A program made the position numbers and the translations under genes. A DNA stretch of 64,000 bases. Origin: Thioclava pacifica DSM 10166. Its GTDB lineage: Bacteria; Pseudomonadota; Alphaproteobacteria; Rhodobacterales; Rhodobacteraceae. The number at the start of each line of letters is the position of its first letter. Position 1 is the stretch's first letter. The notes under the pieces are model-generated. The model was not told the origin of the DNA, made no database searches, and was given only the letters and a program-made list of their open reading frames with translations. Shown here piece after piece: positions 59,283 through 64,000 of the stretch. The stretch covers positions 52,747 through 116,746 of the forward strand of contig NZ_AUND01000042.1 of assembly GCF_000714535.1 (NCBI RefSeq), read 5' to 3'.

Positions 59283-59936
59283 ATGACCGAGACCCTCCCC
59301 GTTACTGAAAGAAGCCGCCTGCGTCGTCTGCACGAGCGAGGCCATTTCGATCGCGAGACGATCAATGCAATCCTTGATGTGCAGCCGATGTGCCATGTCG
59401 GCTATGTCATGGACGGCAAGCCCTATGTGACCCCGACCCTGCAATGGCGCGAGGGTAATCATGTCTACTGGCATGGTTCCTCGGCGAGCCGCGCGCTGCG
59501 GGCGCAGAAGGAAGCCGAGGTCTGCCTGACGGTCTCGATCATAGACGGGTTCGTGCTGGCGCGCTCGGGGATGCACCATTCGCTCAACACCCGCTCGGTG
59601 ATGCTGTTTGGCCGGGCTTTCAAGGTGGAGGACCCGGCAGAGAAGCTCGCCAAGCTCGGCAATTTCGTGAACCACCTCTACCCGGGACGCTACGAGACGC
59701 TGCGCCCCGATCACGCGCAGGATCTGAAAGCGACAACGCTGATGGGGATGGAGATTTCCGAAGGCGCGGCCAAAGTCCGCACCGGCGGGCCAAAGGACGA
59801 CGAGGAGGATTATGCGCTGCCGATCTGGGCGGGCGAGATCCCGGTGCGCATGGTGGTGGGCGAACCGATCCCCGATCCGCGCAATCTCGACGGCGTCGAA
59901 ATGCCCGATCACGTGCGCGATTTCAACTACCTCTGA
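59283..59936 (+). CDS. Pyridoxamine 5'-phosphate oxidase family flavoprotein
   Basis: A 217-residue split-barrel FMN-binding protein. The start is chosen at 59283 because the conserved LRRLHERGHFDRE follows; an upstream Met at 59205 would run through the operator dyad. The core shows CHVGYVMDGKPYVTPTLQW and YWHGSSASRALRA, as in NimA-like flavin proteins. A true PdxH is unlikely because substrate residues differ. Controlled by the divergent MocR. Confidence 0.88.
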   Translation: MTETLPVTERSRLRRLHERGHFDRETINAILDVQPMCHVGYVMDGKPYVTPTLQWREGNHVYWHGSSASRALRAQKEAEVCLTVSIIDGFVLARSGMHHSLNTRSVMLFGRAFKVEDPAEKLAKLGNFVNHLYPGRYETLRPDHAQDLKATTLMGMEISEGAAKVRTGGPKDDEEDYALPIWAGEIPVRMVVGEPIPDPRNLDGVEMPDHVRDFNYL

Positions 59937-59964
59937 GCGGCGCCAGATCGCTGCCGATTCCCGC

Positions 59965-59994
59965 AAAACCGCCCGTGCGCAAACGGGCGGTTTT
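59965..59994 (+). terminator. Rho-independent terminator of the flavin oxidase gene
   Basis: AAAACCGCCCGT and ACGGGCGGTTTT arms around a short loop, 28 bases after the stop. Confidence 0.9.
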
Positions 59995-60089
59995 GTTCGA
60001 TTCGCACATTCTCGCTCAAAATCGAAGATCACAAACGCGTGATCGCATGAGCCTGATGATCCCCGATATGCCCGTGATCTCGTGAAATT

Positions 60090-60126
60090 TTCAACGAAAT
60101 TCACCAATGTTCACGGGGCTTTCACG
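60090..60126. promoter_or_regulatory. Phased TTCAC direct repeats upstream of ugpB
   Basis: TTCAAC at 60090, TTCACC at 60100, TTCACG at 60110 and TTCACG at 60121, spaced 10, 10 and 11 bases, i.e. about one helical turn each. They lie in the 335-bp gap before ugpB, which otherwise holds a terminator and GATCAC/GTGATC arms (60027 and 60039). No regulator assigned. Confidence 0.45.
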
Positions 60127-60161
60127 TTGTGTGGCGCGCGACCTCCCGATCTCTCACGGTC

Positions 60162-60179
60162 TTGTTTTATGACTGTTAC
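60162..60179 (+). promoter_or_regulatory. Possible Pho box upstream of ugpB
   Basis: TTGTTTT and CTGTTAC direct heptamers 11 bases apart (60162 and 60173). The second is close to the Pho consensus CTGTCAC/T, the first is weak. PhoB control of ugp is known in other bacteria. Confidence 0.35.
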
Positions 60180-60271
60180 ACGCGCAGACTAAGCCCCGTA
60201 GCGTGGACGCTCCGCAGAGGGCTCCAGATCGAGAAAAATCCGTGAATCCCGCTACAAACTGGGAGGAAGAC

Positions 60272-61585
60272 ATGAAGAATTTCGCATTGGGTGCGGCGCT
60301 TGCGTCCGCAACTCTGGCCGCGCCTTTCACCGCGCAGGCCGCAACTGAAATCCAGTTCTGGCACGCCTTCACTGGCCGCCTTGGCGAGCTGGTTGACCAA
60401 CAGGTCAAGGACTTCAACGCCAGCCAGAGCGATTACGAGGTCGTGGCGACCCATAAGGGCAACTATTCGGAAACGCTCAATGCCGGGATCGCGGCGTTCC
60501 GCGCGGGCGAGCAGCCCGACATCTTGATGGTGTTCGAGGTCGGCACCGCGACGATGATGGCCGCCAAGGGCGCGATCAAGCCGGTCTATCAGGTGATGGC
60601 CGATGCCGGTGTGCCGTTCAACGCCGACGATTACATCGGCGCGGTGAAGGGGTATTACACCACCACCGATGGCAAGATGCTGTCGCTGCCCTTCAACTCC
60701 TCGACCCCGGTGCTGTGGGTCAACCGCGACATGCTCGACACGGCGGGCGTGGCCAAGGATGCGCCGCTGACCACCTGGGAAGACGTCGGCAAGGTGCTCG
60801 ATCAGCTCAAGGCCTCGGGCGTCGATTGCCCGATGACCACCGCCTGGCAGAGCTGGATCCATCTCGAGAACCTCTCGGCCTATCACAACGTTCCGTTCGC
60901 CAGCCAGGAGAACGGTTTTGCCGGTCTCGATGCGCAGCTCGAATTCAACGGCCCCGTTCAGGTCAAGCACATCCAGACCATGGGTGACTGGGCCAAGAAG
61001 GGCGAGTTCATCTACAAGGGCCGCCGCAACGAGGGTGGCGCCGATTTCCGCGCCGGCACCTGCGCGCTCTTCACCGAGAGCTCGGCTGGTTACGCGGGCA
61101 TCAAGTCCGAAGCCAAGTTCAACTTCGAAGTGCATCCGCTGCCCTATTGGGGCGACGTCGCGGGCGCCCCGCAGAACACCATCATCGGCGGCGCGTCGCT
61201 CTGGGTGATGTCGGGCAAGGATGACAGCCATTACAAGGGCGTGGCTGAGTTCCTGAGCTATCTCTCCTCGCCCGAAGTGCAGGCGAAATGGCACCAGGAC
61301 ACGGGTTACCTGCCGATCACCAAGGCCGCGGCCGATCTGACCCGCGAGCAGGGCTTCTACGAGGCGAACCCGGGCACCGATGTCGCCGTGAAACAGATGA
61401 CCGCGAATGCGCCGACGGCGAATTCGAAGGGCATCCGTCTGGGCAATTTCGACCAGATCCGCGGCATCATCGACGAGGAACTGGAAGCCGTCTGGTCGGG
61501 TGACAAGACCGCTCAGGACGCGCTCGATAACGCGGTGACGCGCGGCAACCAGCTGCTGCGCCGCTTCGAGCAGGCGAACCGCTAA
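60272..61585 (+). CDS. ugpB: sn-Glycerol-3-phosphate ABC transporter substrate-binding protein
   Basis: A 437-residue periplasmic binding protein with a signal peptide (cleavage near residues 22-23). From the start of the mature protein it follows E. coli UgpB closely: FWHAFTGRLGELVD, THKGNYSETLNAGIAAFR, PFNSSTPVL, NTIIGGASLWVM and GNQLLRRFEQ. ATG at 60272 has GGGAGGAAG directly upstream. It binds glycerol-3-phosphate (or glycerophosphodiesters) for the UgpABCE pump. First gene of the operon. Confidence 0.94.
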   Translation: MKNFALGAALASATLAAPFTAQAATEIQFWHAFTGRLGELVDQQVKDFNASQSDYEVVATHKGNYSETLNAGIAAFRAGEQPDILMVFEVGTATMMAAKGAIKPVYQVMADAGVPFNADDYIGAVKGYYTTTDGKMLSLPFNSSTPVLWVNRDMLDTAGVAKDAPLTTWEDVGKVLDQLKASGVDCPMTTAWQSWIHLENLSAYHNVPFASQENGFAGLDAQLEFNGPVQVKHIQTMGDWAKKGEFIYKGRRNEGGADFRAGTCALFTESSAGYAGIKSEAKFNFEVHPLPYWGDVAGAPQNTIIGGASLWVMSGKDDSHYKGVAEFLSYLSSPEVQAKWHQDTGYLPITKAAADLTREQGFYEANPGTDVAVKQMTANAPTANSKGIRLGNFDQIRGIIDEELEAVWSGDKTAQDALDNAVTRGNQLLRRFEQANR

Positions 61586-61595
61586 ACCGATCCAG

Positions 61596-61624
61596 ACCGC
61601 GGGCGGGTGAGACCTGCCCGCGGT
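61596..61624 (+). other. Intercistronic hairpin after ugpB
   Basis: ACCGCGGGC and GCCCGCGGT arms around an 11-base region, no T-run. Same position as the hairpin after the other binding-protein gene (41357-41380). Confidence 0.6.
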
Positions 61625-61652
61625 TGCCCCTCTCGACGATCCCGGACCCCCA

Positions 61653-62534
61653 ATGGAAAAACGCGTCACCTTCAAGGGCTGGCTCTTGCCGATGCTGCTC
61701 ATCGCCCCGCAGCTCATCATCTCGGCCGTGTTCTTCTTCTACCCGGCGGGAGAGGCGGTCTGGCAGTCGCTGTTCATCCCCGACCCGTTCGGCCTTTCGA
61801 TGCAATATGTGGGGCTGGGGAATTTCGAATATCTCTTCTCCGATCCCTATTACCGGGCCTCTTTCCTGACGACGGCGGTGTTCTCGACGCTGGTGACGCT
61901 CGTTTCGATGATCCCGGCGCTGTTCCTTGCCGTGCTGGCCGACCGGCTGGTGAAAGGGGCGGGGACGTATCGCACGCTCTTGATCTGGCCCTATGCGGTC
62001 GCGCCTGCGGTGGCGGGTGTGCTGTGGCTCTTCATGTTCAACACCCGCATCGGCGTGGTGGCCTTCTACCTCAACCAGCTCGGTTATGACTGGAACCATG
62101 TCCTGAACGAGCATGAGGCGATGGGGCTTGTCGTCGTGGCCTCGGCCTGGGGGCGCATCAGCTACAACTTCCTGTTCTATTTCGCAGCCCTGCAAGCGGT
62201 GCCGAAATCGGTGATCGAGGCGGCGGCGATTGATGGCGCGCATTTCTGGCGGCGCTTCTTCACCATCGTGCTGCCGCTCCTGTCGCCCACGACCTTCTTC
62301 CTGCTGGTCGTCAATATCGTCTACGCCTTCTTCGAGACCTTCGGCGTGATCCACACGATCACCTCCGGCGGCCCGCAACAGGCCACCACTATCCTCGTCT
62401 ACAAGGTCTATGCCGACGGCTTCGTCGGGCAGGATCTGGGAAGCTCCGCCGCGCAATCGGTGGTGCTGCTGGTGGTGGTCGGCATCCTGACGGTGCTGCA
62501 ATTCAAGTTCGTCGAAAAGCGGGTGCATTACTGA
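61653..62534 (+). CDS. ugpA: sn-Glycerol-3-phosphate ABC transporter permease
   Basis: A 293-residue permease with six helices, WLLPMLLIAPQLIISAVFFF first. The EAA loop is IEAAAIDGAHFWRRFFTIVLP. Its stop overlaps the ugpE start (TGATG). Sequence follows UgpA, including EHEAMGLVVVASAWG. Confidence 0.94.
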   Translation: MEKRVTFKGWLLPMLLIAPQLIISAVFFFYPAGEAVWQSLFIPDPFGLSMQYVGLGNFEYLFSDPYYRASFLTTAVFSTLVTLVSMIPALFLAVLADRLVKGAGTYRTLLIWPYAVAPAVAGVLWLFMFNTRIGVVAFYLNQLGYDWNHVLNEHEAMGLVVVASAWGRISYNFLFYFAALQAVPKSVIEAAAIDGAHFWRRFFTIVLPLLSPTTFFLLVVNIVYAFFETFGVIHTITSGGPQQATTILVYKVYADGFVGQDLGSSAAQSVVLLVVVGILTVLQFKFVEKRVHY

Positions 62535-63403
62535 TGGCTGACAATCGTATCGAGCCACCCCCCGGCATGGTCGAGAAGCGCGGCTCGGCACTGTGGCTGA
62601 CGCATCTTCTGATGATCGCGGGCGTGCTGGTGATCTTCTTCCCGATCTGGCTGGCTTTCGTGGCCTCGACCCATACCCAGCAAGAGATCGCACAGGCGCC
62701 GATGCCGGTCCTGCCCGGCTCGCATCTGATCGAGAACTACACGCGGGCGCTCTTTTCCGGCGTCAACGTGCCGGTCGCGACGATGCTGATGAACTCGATG
62801 GTGATGGCGCTGGGGATTGCGCTGGGCAAGATCGCGATTTCGCTGCTGTCGGCCTTCGCCATCGTCTATTTCCGCTTTCCGGGGCGGCGCTTCTTCTTCT
62901 GGATGATCTTCCTGACGCTGATGCTGCCGGTCGAGGTGCGCATCGTGCCGACCTATCAGGTCGTCGCGGGCTTCGGTCTTCTGAACTCCTATTCCGGCCT
63001 GATCCTGCCGCTGATTGCCTCGGCCACGGCCACGTTCCTGTTCCGGCAGTTCTTCCTGACCGTGCCCGATGAGCTGGCCGAGGCCGCCCGTGTCGATGGC
63101 GCGCGTCCGATGCGCTTCTTCCTCGATATCCTGCTGCCGATGAGCCGCACCAATATCGCGGCGCTTTTCGTGATCCTCTTCATCTATGGCTGGAACCAGT
63201 ATCTCTGGCCGCTGCTGATCACCACCAATCCCGAGATGAACACCATCGTCATGGGGCTGAAACAGATGTTCCCGAGCGGTGATGATATCGCGGACTGGCC
63301 GGTCATCATGGCGACCTCGATCCTCGCGATGGTGCCGCCGGTGATCGTGGTGATCTCGATGCAGAAACTCTTCATTCGCGGCCTCGTGGACAGCGAGAAA
63401 TAA
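62534..63403 (+). CDS. ugpE: sn-Glycerol-3-phosphate ABC transporter permease
   Basis: A 289-residue six-helix permease. The EAA loop is ELAEAARVDGARPMRFFLDI. Overlaps ugpA by one base and is followed by ugpC after 9 bp. Matches UgpE (NQYLWPLLITTNPEMNT). Confidence 0.94.
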   Translation: MADNRIEPPPGMVEKRGSALWLTHLLMIAGVLVIFFPIWLAFVASTHTQQEIAQAPMPVLPGSHLIENYTRALFSGVNVPVATMLMNSMVMALGIALGKIAISLLSAFAIVYFRFPGRRFFFWMIFLTLMLPVEVRIVPTYQVVAGFGLLNSYSGLILPLIASATATFLFRQFFLTVPDELAEAARVDGARPMRFFLDILLPMSRTNIAALFVILFIYGWNQYLWPLLITTNPEMNTIVMGLKQMFPSGDDIADWPVIMATSILAMVPPVIVVISMQKLFIRGLVDSEK

Positions 63404-63412
63404 GGGCAGACA

Positions 63413-64000
63413 ATGGCGACCGTTGAACTCGAAAACATCAAGAAACGTTTCGGCAAGACCGAGGTTCTGCACGGGGTCTCGATCGACATTCGCGACGGCG
63501 AATTCATCGTCATCGTCGGGCCGTCGGGCTGCGGGAAATCGACGCTTCTGCGCATGGTCGCGGGGCTGGAGAGCGTGTCGGAAGGCGAGATCCGCATCGG
63601 CGGCAATCGCGTGAACGAGCGCGAACCGATGGACCGCGACATCGCGATGGTGTTCCAGAACTACGCGCTCTACCCGCATATGTCGGTGCGCCAGAACATG
63701 GGCTACGGGCTGAAGATCGCGGGCATGGCGAAGGACGAGATCGCCGCCCGCGTGGACGAGGCCGGGGCGCTGTTGCAGCTCACCCCCTATCTTGACCGCA
63801 AGCCGCGCGAGCTCTCGGGCGGGCAGCGCCAGCGCGTCGCGATGGGCCGCGCCATCGTGCGCGAACCGGCGGTGTTCCTGTTCGACGAGCCGCTCTCGAA
63901 CCTCGATGCCAAGCTGCGCGTGCAGATGCGCGTCGAGATCCGCGAATTGCAGCGCAAGCTCGGGATCACCGCGCTTTACGTCACCCACGATCAGGTCGAG
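63413..64000 (+). CDS. ugpC: ABC transporter ATP-binding protein UgpC, cut by window end
   Basis: The first 196 codons of a CUT1-type ATPase. Walker [11 protein letters not shown] loop [11 protein letters not shown], signature LSGGQRQR, Walker [12 protein letters not shown] and switch His (VTHDQ) are all present. The C-terminal regulatory domain lies beyond the window. Likely full length is about 350 residues. Last visible gene of ugpBAEC. Confidence 0.93.
   Translation, partial: MATVELENIKKRFGKTEVLHGVSIDIRDGEFIVIVGPSGCGKSTLLRMVAGLESVSEGEIRIGGNRVNEREPMDRDIAMVFQNYALYPHMSVRQNMGYGLKIAGMAKDEIAARVDEAGALLQLTPYLDRKPRELSGGQRQRVAMGRAIVREPAVFLFDEPLSNLDAKLRVQMRVEIRELQRKLGITALYVTHDQVE

Overview
The window looks like chromosomal DNA from a high-G+C alphaproteobacterium of the order Rhodobacterales (Rhodobacteraceae, in the Paracoccus/Rhodobacter/Thioclava neighbourhood). 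This rests on the G/C-biased third codon positions, the Hint-domain and SPOR proteins, a plant-type glutamate-cysteine ligase, the gcvTHP operon behind a glycine riboswitch, an EcfG-type promoter pair, a CtrA-type box and repeated TTTGCAAA boxes beside propionate genes. It is largely a housekeeping and metabolic stretch. There is no prophage, insertion sequence, CRISPR array or rRNA.

Layout. 1-7 kb: an SDR oxidoreductase, a Hint-domain protein, a three-gene gamma-glutamylation module (class I amidotransferase, glutamine synthetase-like ligase, FAD oxidase) and an orphan DegT-type aminotransferase. 7-17 kb: a large OmpA-domain protein, ubiA diverging from rsmE, gshA, a sirtuin, a low-molecular-weight phosphatase, a metal-binding HMA protein and lepA. 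17-21.6 kb: an E. coli-sized dGTPase and a run of small envelope proteins with conspicuous regulatory DNA. 21.7-31.6 kb: glyA, nadK, a soluble hybrid kinase with an atypical NtrC-like regulator, prpE and maeB. 31.7-35.4 kb: the overlapping pyrimidine salvage operon cdd-deoA-deoB-upp. 35.4-44.4 kb: a SPOR protein, several singletons and a polar amino-acid ABC transporter ending in a second glutamine synthetase-like gene. 44.4-49.5 kb: a tandem-repeat locus, then riboswitch-gcvT-gcvH-gcvP. 49.5-57.7 kb: glpX, hom, a TetR gene with its operator, hisA, hisBH with a PP-loop ATPase, and two identical tRNA-Gly genes. 57.7-64 kb: a MocR regulator diverging from a flavin-oxidase-like gene, and ugpBAE(C), the last gene cut by the window end.

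How the genes fit together. One-carbon metabolism (glyA, gcvTHP), propionate/C4 metabolism (prpE, maeB), nucleoside salvage, and uptake of amino acids or polyamines and of glycerol-3-phosphate are the main metabolic themes. Two separate glutamine synthetase-like modules suggest that amines are gamma-glutamylated for use as nitrogen sources.

Most notable observations. (1) The hybrid kinase has an in-frame amber codon in its Hpt domain, and the rest of the domain continues in frame up to the partner gene. (2) The partner NtrC-like regulator has GAFPGA instead of GAFTGA and Asp-Asn instead of Asp-Glu in Walker B. (3) A 14-bp palindrome supplies the -35 elements of two back-to-back EcfG-type promoters serving an entericidin-like lipoprotein and a small membrane protein. 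(4) A CtrA-type box and a perfect 12-bp hairpin containing the ribosome binding site precede a small lipoprotein. (5) A phased TTTGC array lies between prpE and maeB. (6) Two families of non-coding repeats are present. No complete new defence or biosynthetic system was recognised.
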